Source of the DNA: Candidatus Tectomicrobia bacterium
GTDB lineage: Bacteria > UBA8248
Direction of reading: 5' to 3'
Length of the DNA stretch: 64,000 bases
Assembly (NCBI GenBank): GCA_016192135.1
Contig: JACPUR010000016.1
Span: 22,651-86,650, forward strand
The translations under genes and the position numbers were made by a program. This document shows positions 54,767 through 62,753 of the stretch, in pieces (the stretch's first letter is position 1; each line of letters begins with the position of its first letter). The notes under the pieces were generated by a model that was given only the letters and a program-made list of their open reading frames with translations, was not told the DNA's origin and searched no databases.

Positions 54767-55915
54767 ATGAAAAAGCGGACCCAGTCCCCCAACCGCGAAG
54801 AAAGCTCATCCGGGCCTCCCGGGTTCTCTTTCAACCGCCGGCGGCTCCTGCAAGGCCTTCTCACCCTCGGCGTCGGGGGAGGTGCCCTCGCCGCGGGGGC
54901 GAAGCTGGCGGCGCCCCTCGCCGCGCCCAGCCACGGTGGCCCAGGACATGGGGGCACCGTTTCCTCTTCCTCGCCGCACGAAAACGCCCACGCGGGAGGG
55001 CACGGAACTTACCTGGTGCGCGAGCGGATCAGCGACGCCGAGCTCGCGGCCCTGACGGCCCGGGTGAAGCCGCTGCGCCCGAAGAGCCCGATGGAGGTGC
55101 TCACCTCCTTCGACTACGGCACCGTCACCCGCCTCGGGGACGGCACCCTGCAGCGCGAGTACGTGATGATCGCCGAGGACGCCGAGATCGAGGTGGCCAG
55201 GGGCGTGAAATACCCCGCCTGGACCTACAACGGCTCCGTGCCCGGCCCGACCCTCCGGGCCACCCAGGGCGACCGGCTCAAGATCCACTTCATCAACCAG
55301 GGCGGGATGCCCCACACCATCCACTTCCACGGAATCCACGCCGCCAATATGGACGGCGTCCTCGAGGTGGTGCCGAGCGGGGGCAAGTTCACCTACGAGT
55401 TCACGGCCGAGCCCTTTGGCATCCACCTCTACCACTGCCACACCATGCCGCTCAAGAAACACGTCGAGAAGGGCCTCTACGGCGCCTTCATCGTGGACCC
55501 GCCCGAGCCCCGGCCCAAGGCCCGGGAGCTCGTCATGGTCATGAACGGCTACGACACCGACCTGGACGGGGAGAACGAGTTCTACACCGTGAACGGGGTG
55601 GCGAACTACTTCCTGGACCATCCCATCCCCCTCAAGACGGGCGATCCGGTGCGGATCTATCTCGTGAACCTGACCGAGTTCGACCTCCTCAACTCGATGC
55701 ACATCCACGCCCAGTTCTTCAAGCTCTACCGGACGGGCACGCGGCTCGGCCAATACGAGATCACGGACACCGTGATGCTCTGCCAGGGCGAGCGCTGCAT
55801 CCTGGAGTTCGCCTACAACTTCCCGGGCCGGTTCATGTTCCACGCCCACCAGTCGGAGTTCGCCGAGCTCGGCTGGATGGGCTTCTTCAACGTGGAGGGG
55901 CCGCCTTCCGCCTGA
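54767..55915 (+). CDS. Tat-exported two-domain multicopper oxidase (NirK/laccase-like)
   Basis: The 382-residue protein has a twin-arginine signal (FNRRRLLQGLL near residue 23) and two cupredoxin domains. Copper ligands are visible in MPHTIHFHGIHAANMDG (about 181-195), the type 1 site FGIHLYHCHTMPLKKHVEKG (about 216-235), HIHAQFF (about 311) and MFHAHQSEFAELGWMGFF (about 357-373). This fits two-domain enzymes with the blue copper in domain 1. It may oxidise copper, iron or manganese ions or act as nitrite reductase. The neighbouring ZIP metal transporter favours a metal role. Confidence 0.9.
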   Translation: MKKRTQSPNREESSSGPPGFSFNRRRLLQGLLTLGVGGGALAAGAKLAAPLAAPSHGGPGHGGTVSSSSPHENAHAGGHGTYLVRERISDAELAALTARVKPLRPKSPMEVLTSFDYGTVTRLGDGTLQREYVMIAEDAEIEVARGVKYPAWTYNGSVPGPTLRATQGDRLKIHFINQGGMPHTIHFHGIHAANMDGVLEVVPSGGKFTYEFTAEPFGIHLYHCHTMPLKKHVEKGLYGAFIVDPPEPRPKARELVMVMNGYDTDLDGENEFYTVNGVANYFLDHPIPLKTGDPVRIYLVNLTEFDLLNSMHIHAQFFKLYRTGTRLGQYEITDTVMLCQGERCILEFAYNFPGRFMFHAHQSEFAELGWMGFFNVEGPPSA

Positions 55916-55973
55916 TGGGCGTCAAAGGGACGATTCCCGCGCGGGCTCCACGCTTGAAAAGAGGTGACGAACA

Positions 55974-57206
55974 ATGGCCGTCCATCATGCGGAACATGCC
56001 TCCCGGCCCGTCACGGGCGGCGCCCTGTGGCGGACGTGCGCCTGGGGGCTCCTACCCCTCCTCCTGCTGGCGGGGCTGGTCTATTACGTCATGACCAGCG
56101 GCGAGAATCTCCTCGGCCGCTCCCCGGTCTCCCAGGACGCCCTCCAGAAGCTGGAGTTCCAGCGCGTGGTGCTCCGGCCCGGGAGCATCCTCGTCCAGGC
56201 CGTCAACACCGGGCCGGGCCCCGTCGCCGTGGGCCAGGTCACGGTGAACGAGGCGATGTGGAACTTCACGGCCGAGCCCAAGGGCGAGGTCGCCCGCCTG
56301 GGCCGGGTCCGGATCTCCATCCCCTATCCCTGGCACGCGGAGGAGCCGCTCAAGATCGCGGTCATCTCCTCGGCCGGGGTGAAGTTCGAGAAAGAAATCA
56401 GCGTGGCCATCGAAACCCCCGAGATGGGGATGGCCTCGGTCGGCTACTTCTCCCTCATCGGCATCTACGTGGGCGTCATCCCCGTGTTTTTGGGCTTCTT
56501 GTGGAAGCCCTTCTTGGGGCGGCTTGGCCCCGGGGCCATGTCGTTCCTCATCAGCTTCACCGTGGGCGTCCTGCTCGCCCTCGGCGTGGACGTGATGGCC
56601 GAGGCCGTGGAGACGGCCGGGCGGGTGGGGAGCGCCCTGAGGGGCGGGGGGGTGGTCACCCTGGGCTTCCTGGCGGGCCTGCTCGTCCTGGGCGGGGTGG
56701 AGCAGAGCGTGCCGCGCGGCGCCCCCCTCGAAAGGAAGGACGGCGGGTTCCGGGACAAGCTGATCCTGGCCTACCTCATCTCGGTGGGCATCGGGCTCCA
56801 CAACTTCGGCGAGGGGGTGGCCATCGGCTCGGCCTACGTGGTGGGCAACGTGGCGCTGGGGGCCCTCCTCATCGTGGGCTTCATGATCCACAACGTGACC
56901 GAGGGCATCGCCATCGTGGCCCCCGTGGCCCAGGGGCGCGTCGCGCTCAAGCACCTGGCCTGGATGTGCCTCCTGGCCGGCGCCCCCACCATCGCGGGCG
57001 CGGTGATCGGCGGCTTCGCCTACTACGACTCCCTCGCGGCCCTCTTCTTCGCCATCGGGGGCGGCGCCGTCTTCTACGTCGTCTACCAGATCGTGCGGGA
57101 CATGGCGCGGGGGCGGGGCCTATCCCAAATCACCTGGGCCGAGATCGCGGGCCTCCTCCTGGGCGTCGGGGCGATGTACGCGACGGGGCTCCTCGTGGCC
57201 ACCTGA
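55974..57206 (+). CDS. ZIP-family metal transporter with N-terminal extracytoplasmic beta domain
   Basis: The 410-residue protein starts at an ATG preceded by AGAGGTGA. It has one N-terminal helix (about 20-40) and a beta-rich domain of about 110 residues (about 45-155). A ZIP core of eight helices follows. The metal motifs are in SVGIGLHNFGEGVAIGSA and IHNVTEGIAIVAPVA, with the two HNxxEG sites used for Zn, Fe or Mn. The extra N-terminal domain is not part of the standard ZIP fold. It lies 58 bases after the multicopper oxidase, so oxidation and uptake of the same metal is a likely theme. Confidence 0.88.
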   Translation: MAVHHAEHASRPVTGGALWRTCAWGLLPLLLLAGLVYYVMTSGENLLGRSPVSQDALQKLEFQRVVLRPGSILVQAVNTGPGPVAVGQVTVNEAMWNFTAEPKGEVARLGRVRISIPYPWHAEEPLKIAVISSAGVKFEKEISVAIETPEMGMASVGYFSLIGIYVGVIPVFLGFLWKPFLGRLGPGAMSFLISFTVGVLLALGVDVMAEAVETAGRVGSALRGGGVVTLGFLAGLLVLGGVEQSVPRGAPLERKDGGFRDKLILAYLISVGIGLHNFGEGVAIGSAYVVGNVALGALLIVGFMIHNVTEGIAIVAPVAQGRVALKHLAWMCLLAGAPTIAGAVIGGFAYYDSLAALFFAIGGGAVFYVVYQIVRDMARGRGLSQITWAEIAGLLLGVGAMYATGLLVAT

Positions 57207-57305
57207 GGCAGGGCGTAGCCGCCGTCGGCCCCATTGCTCCTCCCCCCCATGACATCCCCCCTCCCCTCCGTGTAAATTAAGGGGCGGGAAACCGCCTGTC
57301 CGAGG

Positions 57306-58151
57306 ATGTTTCGCATGCCCCACGCACCCGACAGCCGCGGGAGGCACCCCGACGGCTTCGACAAGGCCCTGGACGTGATGGCCCGCCTCCGGGCGCCGGA
57401 GGGCTGCCCCTGGGACCGGGAGCAGGACCACAAGACCCTCAAGCCCTACTTGATCGAGGAGGCCTACGAGGTCATCGAGGCCATCGAGGCGGGCGATTCC
57501 GACAGGCTCCGCGAGGAGCTGGGGGACCTCCTGCTCCAGGTCATCTTCCACTGCCAGCTCGCGAAGGAGCGGGGGCTCTTCGACGCCTTCGAGGTGGCCG
57601 GGGCCCTGGCCGAGAAGATGATCGAGCGCCACCCCCACGTCTTCGGCGAAGGGCAGGCCAAGACGAGCGGGGAGGTGCTCCGCAACTGGGAGATCCAGAA
57701 GCGCAACGGCCGCGCCCGGAAGGGCGAGAAGGAGGGGAAGCCCTCCATCCTGGACGGGGTGCCCGCCGCGCTCCCGGCCCTGCTGCGCGCCCAGCGGCTC
57801 CAGGGTAAGGCCGCGCGCGTGGGCTTCGACTGGAAGGACGCCGGGGGCCCCGCGAAGAAGGTGGAGGAGGAGTGGGGCGAGCTCCGCCGGGCCGTCGAGG
57901 CCGGGGACGCGGAGGCCGCCGAGCGCGAGCTGGGGGATCTCCTCTTCGCCGCCGTGAACCTCGCCCGCAAGCTCCGGGTGGACGCCGAGCAGGCCGCCCA
58001 GGCCGCGGTGGGCCGCTTCGTGGCGCGCTTCCACCACATCGAGGCCGCGCTCCGCGCCCGGGGCCTCTCGCCCGAGCAGGTCCCGCTCGGGGAGCTCGAC
58101 CGGCTCTGGGAGGAGGCCAAGGCGCGCGAGGCGGGGCCCTCTCCCGCCTGA
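57306..58151 (+). CDS. mazG: Nucleoside triphosphate pyrophosphohydrolase MazG
   Basis: The 281-residue protein has two MazG domains. The first has the motif ARLRAPEGCPWDREQDHKTL and the metal-binding LIEEAYEVIEAIEAGD and LREELGDLLLQVIFH. The second has KKVEEEWGELRRAV and ERELGDLLFAAVNLARKL. It hydrolyses NTPs to NMP and pyrophosphate and clears abnormal nucleotides. An ATG at 57315 with GAGG upstream is an alternative start. It is 14 bases before marC. Confidence 0.95.
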   Translation: MFRMPHAPDSRGRHPDGFDKALDVMARLRAPEGCPWDREQDHKTLKPYLIEEAYEVIEAIEAGDSDRLREELGDLLLQVIFHCQLAKERGLFDAFEVAGALAEKMIERHPHVFGEGQAKTSGEVLRNWEIQKRNGRARKGEKEGKPSILDGVPAALPALLRAQRLQGKAARVGFDWKDAGGPAKKVEEEWGELRRAVEAGDAEAAERELGDLLFAAVNLARKLRVDAEQAAQAAVGRFVARFHHIEAALRARGLSPEQVPLGELDRLWEEAKAREAGPSPA

Positions 58152-58165
58152 GCCCCCAGGGTTAA

Positions 58166-58792
58166 ATGGACCTCCTCTCGTCCTTCCTCCTCGCCTACTC
58201 CACCCTCTTCGCCATCGTGGACCCGATCGGCGTCGCCGCCGTCTTCGTGGCCATGACCGAGGCCAATACCCCGGCCGAGCGCCTGCGCATGGCCCGGGCG
58301 GGCTCCCTCACGGCGGGCGGGGTGCTCGCCTTCTTCGCCCTGGGCGGGCGGACCCTCTTCGAGATCATCGGGATCACCTACCCGGCCTTCCAGATCGCGG
58401 GGGGCGTCATTCTCCTCCTGGCCGCGCTGGACATGGTGCGGGGGGAGCGCGTGGCGGTGCGCACGAGCGCCGAGGAGCACCACGCCGCCGTGGCGAAGGC
58501 GGACATCGCCATCACCCCGCTGGCCGTCCCCCTCCTCGCCGGGCCCGGGGCCATCTCGGCCGTCCTGGTCCTGAGCGGGCGGGGCGGCCCGGCCCAGGGC
58601 GCGGTGGTCCTCCTGGCCATCGGGGCCATCACCCTCACCTCCTGGCTGGCCCTGCGCGGGTCCATCCGCCTCGCGCGCTTCCTCGGGACCCTGGGAGCGC
58701 GGGTGCTGGAGCGCCTCGTGGGGCTCCTCCTCACCGCCCTGGCCGTGCAGTTCATCGTGAGCGGAGTGACGGCGGCGATGGGGAGGGGATGA
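58166..58792 (+). CDS. MarC-family integral membrane protein
   Basis: The 208-residue protein has six helices and the family motifs LFAIVDPIGVAAVFVAMTE near the start, then FEIIGITYPAFQIAGGVILL, ITPLAVPLLAGPGAISAVL and the end LTALAVQFIVSGVTAAMG. The family is widespread and its function is unknown (it is not the antibiotic regulator once proposed). A diverged copy of its last 55 bases recurs at 59238-59296. Confidence 0.92.
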   Translation: MDLLSSFLLAYSTLFAIVDPIGVAAVFVAMTEANTPAERLRMARAGSLTAGGVLAFFALGGRTLFEIIGITYPAFQIAGGVILLLAALDMVRGERVAVRTSAEEHHAAVAKADIAITPLAVPLLAGPGAISAVLVLSGRGGPAQGAVVLLAIGAITLTSWLALRGSIRLARFLGTLGARVLERLVGLLLTALAVQFIVSGVTAAMGRG

Positions 58793-58887
58793 TAAAAGGG
58801 CGCCTGAATTCCAGCCAGAATGGGTCAATTTCGCGCTTGAATTCTTTCCTGGCGAAAATCCGGCCGGGGGAACTATATTAAAAATAA

Positions 58888-58959
58888 CCCGCTGAGGCGG
58901 GCCAAAGACTCCCGCAAGGGAGCAGGCACCGCAAGGAGGCGATAAAGCCCGCGGTGCCT
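58888..58959 (+). ncRNA. Structured RNA candidate (three stems), class unknown
   Basis: There are three adjacent perfect stems. The first is CCCGC/GCGGG with a TGAG loop (58888-58901). The second is CTCCC/GGGAG closed by a GNRA tetraloop GCAA (58908-58922). The third is a 9-bp stem AGGCACCGC/GCGGTGCCT (58924-58932 with 58951-58959) enclosing GGC-GATAAA-GCC. Unpaired AAAG and AAGGA lie between. A clear terminator follows at 58973. This looks like a small transcript or riboswitch. A GNRA loop beside a longer stem recalls c-di-GMP-I (GEMM) RNAs, but the conserved core does not match, so I leave it unassigned. Confidence 0.55.
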
Positions 58960-58972
58960 CAGCCATCAACGG

Positions 58973-59001
58973 CCCCGGAGCCCCGGCCCCGGGGTTTTTT
59001 T
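58973..59001 (+). terminator. Rho-independent terminator
   Basis: A 6-bp GC stem CCCCGG/CCGGGG (58973-58978 and 58989-58994) with a 10-base loop is followed at once by seven T (58995-59001). This is the only textbook intrinsic terminator in the window. It ends the structured RNA and perhaps marC transcription. Confidence 0.8.
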
Positions 59002-59098
59002 GTATCTTCCCCGCCAATCCAAGACGCGCCCCCGCATGCCGTCTCTCCGGCCCGTGTGGTAGGGTAGGAGCGCCCGCAACGAGAATGAGGCTCTGCCC

Positions 59099-59296
59099 AT
59101 GCCCCGCTTCCCCCGCAGGCCCGCGCCCCCGTCCGGAGGCGCGTCCCAGGCCGGCCTCTTCGGCGCGGGGACCTTGACCGGCATAATCGAGCACATCCGC
59201 TTTAGGGCTGGGTACTTTGTGCGCTGGCGGTTCCTTGGTGCCCTGGCCGTCCAGTTCATCGTGAACGGTATAATGTCGTTCCTGGGGAGAATATAA
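59099..59296 (+). pseudogene. Chimeric relic: 5' end of recD2 joined to 3' end of a marC homologue
   Basis: Bases 59099-59165 are identical over 67 bases to the start of recD2 (60234-60300), and similarity continues to about 59200. After a short junction, 59238-59296 resembles the last 55 bases of marC (encoding ALAVQFIVNGIMSFLGRI versus ALAVQFIVSGVTAAMGRG). The frame runs through both parts for 65 codons but encodes no complete domain, so it is a recombination scar, not a gene. It ends directly at the start of the foreign gene and supplies its ribosome binding site (GGGGAGA). Confidence 0.85.
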
Positions 59297-60232
59297 ATGG
59301 CCTGTTATCTATGCCTTGATGAGAAAGCAACAATTAAGGGGGACTTGCGGAAAACCGTGCATTGTCGCAATTGCGGCGACTATGAAATAGGACGCGATTT
59401 AATAGAAGATATTCCAAGCAAACTGAGAACTGACCATGTACGGCGGTATCTGAGTTATAAGGTTCGACAAATGCAGGGTGGAGCGACACGGCCAATTCTT
59501 TACACGGATACGATCAACGCCTTATTAGAAAATATTTCTTATCCTCGTCCACGAGAACAAGCGGATAACTTGGTACGCTGGTTGGGCAACCAGCTTGCTC
59601 AGGTCGATCCTGCAGGATGGCAAGAAATCGGCTGGCCCGAAGGTGGTTCCCTTATAGGTGCGCTCACTAAAGATGGATTCTATCGAATACGCGACCAATT
59701 AATTCATAAGGACAAATTGGTAGAAATTGAACAAGTAGAGAAGAGAAAAATCAGCCTCACCTTTGCAGGATGGGAACGATATGAAGAAATAATGCGCGGA
59801 TATACCGAAGAGCGCCTAGCTTTTATGGCTATGCCTTTTGATGTCCCGGAACTCGAAGACATGTTCAAGAATTGGCTCAAGCCTGCCGTGGACAAGACTG
59901 GGTTTGAACTTCGCGCGGTCAATGAGAAACCCAAAGCGGGACTAATTGACGACCGAATTCTAGTTGAGATTCGGCGTTCGCGTTTTCTTGTCGCCGAGGT
60001 TAGCGACAAGAATTGGAACGTATCTTGGGAGGCGGGATTTGCTGCGGGATTGGGTAAACCTGTCTTTTACCTTTGCGAGAAATCAAAATTTGAAAGTGGC
60101 AAGGGAATGTTTGATACCAGCCATCAACATACAGTTCTATGGACCGCGAACAACTTCGCAGCAGCGATGGAAGAACTCAAGGCGGCCATCCGAAATACTC
60201 TCCCGACCGAAGCCAAAATGGCGGATGGCTAA
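59297..60232 (+). CDS. Zinc-ribbon protein with C-terminal TIR/nucleoside-2-deoxyribosyltransferase-like domain
   Basis: The 311-residue protein has an N-terminal zinc-binding pattern C3-x2-C6 and C23-x2-C26 (CYLC, CRNC). An alpha-helical middle follows (about 40-165). The C-terminal domain begins RLAFMAMPFDVPELEDMF (about 171-188), continues GLIDDRILVEIRRSRFLVAE, and has WEAGFAAGLGKPVFYLC with Glu245 where NDT and TIR-like NADases keep their catalytic Glu. Such domains are frequent in anti-phage effectors that cleave NAD or nucleotides. The gene is AT-rich with AT-ending codons, unlike every neighbour, and is flanked by recombination scars, so it is horizontally acquired. It touches marC-type sequence upstream and recD2 one base downstream. 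Confidence 0.82.
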   Translation: MACYLCLDEKATIKGDLRKTVHCRNCGDYEIGRDLIEDIPSKLRTDHVRRYLSYKVRQMQGGATRPILYTDTINALLENISYPRPREQADNLVRWLGNQLAQVDPAGWQEIGWPEGGSLIGALTKDGFYRIRDQLIHKDKLVEIEQVEKRKISLTFAGWERYEEIMRGYTEERLAFMAMPFDVPELEDMFKNWLKPAVDKTGFELRAVNEKPKAGLIDDRILVEIRRSRFLVAEVSDKNWNVSWEAGFAAGLGKPVFYLCEKSKFESGKGMFDTSHQHTVLWTANNFAAAMEELKAAIRNTLPTEAKMADG

Positions 60233-60233
60233 C

Positions 60234-62579
60234 ATGCCCCGCTTCCCCCGCAGGCCCGCGCCCCCGTCCGGAGGCGCGTCCCAGGCCGGCCTCTTCGGCG
60301 TGGGGACGCTCACCGGCACGATCGAGCGCGTCCGCTTCCGGGCCGAGGACACGGGCTACACCGTCCTGGTGATCGTGCCCGACGAGCTGGCCGAGTCCGT
60401 CGTGGCGGTGGGCCACCTGGGGGCGCTCCGCGAGGGGGAGCGGGTGCGCTTCGAGGGGGAGTGGAAGGATCACCCCCGCTACGGGCGTCAGTTCCAGGTG
60501 AGGGTGGCCCAGCCGCTCGCCCCGGCCACGGCCGAGGGGATCGAGAAGTTCCTCGCGGCGGGCCCGGTCAAGCACATCGGGCCCGCCCTGGCCCGGCGCA
60601 TCGTGGAGCGCTTCGGGGAGCGCACGCTCGAGGTCTTCGACCAGGAGCCCCAGCGCCTGCTGGAGATCCCGGGCCTCGGCCAGAAGAAGCTGGCCGAGGC
60701 GCTCGATAGCTGGCGCAGCCACGGCGAGGCGCGGGAGGTGATGCTCTTCCTCCAGCAGAACGGCCTCTCGCTGCACCTGGCCGAGAAGATATTCCGGGCC
60801 TACGGCGCCCAGGCCATCCCCATCCTCCGCGAGAACCCCTACCGGCTCGCGACCGACATCTTCGGCGTGGGCTTCCGCACCGCCGACCGGGTGGCGCGGC
60901 AGATCGGCTTCCCGCAGGACGACCCCGCCCGCTGCGCCGCGGGGGCGCTCTACCTCCTCCAGCAGCTTTCGGAGCGCGACGGGCACGTGTTCGTCCCCTG
61001 GCGGGGGGCGGCCGAGGAGGCGGCGGGGCTCCTGGGGGTCGAGCCGGCCCGGGTGGAGGAGGCGCTGGAGTCGCTCCGGAGGCAGGGGGCGGTGGTGGTG
61101 GAGGAGGCGGCGGGGGAGCGCCGCCTCTACGCCAAGGCCCTCCACGCCTCGGAGTGCGAGGTGGCCCGGCGGCTGGCGGGCCTGCTCAAGACTCCGCGCG
61201 ACGAGGCGCGGCTCGAGTCCGCCCTGCGGGGCCTGGGGGTCTCGGGCGGGAACCTCAGGGAGCGCCTCAGGCGGCTCGCCCAGCGGGCGCTGGAGGGGGG
61301 CCAGGCCACGGGGGACCAGGCCCGGGCCATCGAGGACGCCCTGGCCGAGAAGGCCCTGGTGGTGACCGGGGGCCCGGGGACGGGCAAGACCACCATCGTC
61401 AACGCGGTGACCCGGCTCTACGGCCAGCTCGGCCTCCAGGTCTTGCTCGCCGCCCCCACCGGGCGGGCGGCCAAGCGGCTGGCCGAGGTGACGGGCCACG
61501 AGGCCTCGACCATCCACCGGCTGCTCGAGTACAGCTGGACGCTCGGCGGCTTCGCCCGGAACGCCTCCCAGCCCCTCGCGGCGGACGCGGTGATCATCGA
61601 CGAGGCCTCGATGCTGGACATACACCTCGCGGCGAGCCTCCTGCGCGCGGTGCCGGACATGGCCACCTTCGTCCTGGTGGGGGACGTGGACCAGCTCCCC
61701 TCTGTGGGGCCGGGGAACGTGCTCCGGGACGTGATCGAGTCGGGCGGGGTGCCGGTGGTGCGCCTCAAGGAGGTGTTCCGCCAGGCGAAGGAGAGCCTCA
61801 TCGTCGAGAACGCCCACCGGGTGAACGGGGGGGAGATGCCCCTCGAGGCGCCTCCCGAGCGCGAGGGGGCGGACTTCTTCTTCATCGAGGAGGCGGACCC
61901 GGCCCGCTGCGCCGATCTCATCGTCGAGCTGTGCCGGGAGCGCATCCCCCGGCGCTTCGGCCTCGACCCCATCCAGGACATCCAGGTGCTCGCCCCCATG
62001 CAGCGGGGGGTGCTCGGGGTGCGGAGCCTGAACGAGCGGCTCCAGGAGGCGCTGAACCCGGCCGGCGGGGGGCCGCTCCTCCTCAGCGGGGGGCGCGCCT
62101 TCCGCAAGGGGGACAAGCTCATCCAGATCCGCAACAACTACGACAAGAACGTCTTCAACGGGGATATCGGGGTGGTGGAGCGGGTGGACCCGGCCGAGGG
62201 CGCGCTCTGGGCCGCCTTCGACGGGGAGATCGTCGAGTACACGGCGGGGAGCCTGGACGAGGTGGTCCACGCCTTCGCCGTGACGGTCCACAAGAGCCAG
62301 GGGAGCGAGTACCCGGCGGTGGTGGTGCCGCTGCACACCCAGCACTTCCCCATGCTCCAGCGGAACCTGGTCTACACGGCCCTCACCCGGGCGAGGCGGC
62401 TGGCGGTGTTCGTGGGGACCAAGAAGGCGCTCGCCATCGCCCTCAAGAACGCGCGCGTCAGGCGGCGCTGGAGCCGCCTGGCCGAGCGCCTGCGCTCCGC
62501 GGCGGGGCTGCCCCCGGCGGCCGCCGGGGAACCGCCCGCCGAGCCGATGCCGGACGTGGACGGGGACGAGGCGATCTGA
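60234..62579 (+). CDS. recD2: RecD2-type ATP-dependent 5'-3' DNA helicase
   Basis: The 781-residue helicase starts MPRFPRRPAPPSGG. An N-terminal OB/HhH region follows (PGLGQKKLAEALDSWRSH, IFGVGFRTADRVARQIGF). The SF1B core has Walker A VVTGGPGTGKTTIVNAV near residue 378, APTGRAAKRLAEVTG, Walker B VIIDEASMLD, VGDVDQLPSVGPGNVL and the C-terminal AVTVHKSQGSEYPAVVVPLH with YTALTRARRLAVFVG. It unwinds DNA during repair without RecBC. Its start follows the foreign gene's stop by one base. Its original leader now lies 1.1 kb upstream. Confidence 0.95.
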   Translation: MPRFPRRPAPPSGGASQAGLFGVGTLTGTIERVRFRAEDTGYTVLVIVPDELAESVVAVGHLGALREGERVRFEGEWKDHPRYGRQFQVRVAQPLAPATAEGIEKFLAAGPVKHIGPALARRIVERFGERTLEVFDQEPQRLLEIPGLGQKKLAEALDSWRSHGEAREVMLFLQQNGLSLHLAEKIFRAYGAQAIPILRENPYRLATDIFGVGFRTADRVARQIGFPQDDPARCAAGALYLLQQLSERDGHVFVPWRGAAEEAAGLLGVEPARVEEALESLRRQGAVVVEEAAGERRLYAKALHASECEVARRLAGLLKTPRDEARLESALRGLGVSGGNLRERLRRLAQRALEGGQATGDQARAIEDALAEKALVVTGGPGTGKTTIVNAVTRLYGQLGLQVLLAAPTGRAAKRLAEVTGHEASTIHRLLEYSWTLGGFARNASQPLAADAVIIDEASMLDIHLAASLLRAVPDMATFVLVGDVDQLPSVGPGNVLRDVIESGGVPVVRLKEVFRQAKESLIVENAHRVNGGEMPLEAPPEREGADFFFIEEADPARCADLIVELCRERIPRRFGLDPIQDIQVLAPMQRGVLGVRSLNERLQEALNPAGGGPLLLSGGRAFRKGDKLIQIRNNYDKNVFNGDIGVVERVDPAEGALWAAFDGEIVEYTAGSLDEVVHAFAVTVHKSQGSEYPAVVVPLHTQHFPMLQRNLVYTALTRARRLAVFVGTKKALAIALKNARVRRRWSRLAERLRSAAGLPPAAAGEPPAEPMPDVDGDEAI

Positions 62580-62604
62580 AACGGCGTTCGAGACGCCCGA
62601 ATCC

Positions 62605-62632
62605 GTAGGGGCGGTTCGCGAACCGCCCCTAC
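62605..62632. repeat. 28-bp perfect palindrome (REP-like)
   Basis: A perfect inverted repeat with the arm GTAGGGGCGGTTCG, 26 bases after the recD2 stop. Palindromes of this exact kind recur in intergenic DNA of many unrelated GC-rich bacteria. It can fold as a strong hairpin and may end transcription of recD2 and pit, which converge here. Confidence 0.8.
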
Positions 62633-62657
62633 AACGGCCTCGCCCTATTCGTCCGTG

Positions 62658-62679
62658 GGGGCGAGGCATGCCTCGCCCC
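62658..62679. repeat. 22-bp perfect palindrome (REP-like)
   Basis: A perfect inverted repeat with the arm GGGGCGAGGCA, 25 bases after the first palindrome. It shares the GGGGCG edge but has a different core. The pair fills the gap between the two convergent genes. Confidence 0.78.
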
Positions 62680-62753
62680 TGCCAGATTGTGTGAGAGGCG
62701 ACCGACCGGCCGCCCCTCGAAACGTGAGCCAGATGGGCTTGCGAAAGCGCGAC

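Larger units (their letters stand above)
58793..59098. other. Intergenic region holding the structured RNA and terminator
   Basis: About 300 bases without coding frame. The part around 58810-58885 is AT-rich with TATATT at 58874-58879 as a possible -10, but no good -35 is visible. The middle holds three stems and a terminator, listed separately. The last 100 bases look like the original leader of recD2. Confidence 0.5.

Noticed and set aside
58888..58959. Assignment of the structured RNA as a c-di-GMP (GEMM) riboswitch
   Set aside because: The GNRA loop is suggestive, but the conserved GGGCAAACC and GACGCAAAGCC-type core is not matched. It is kept as unassigned.
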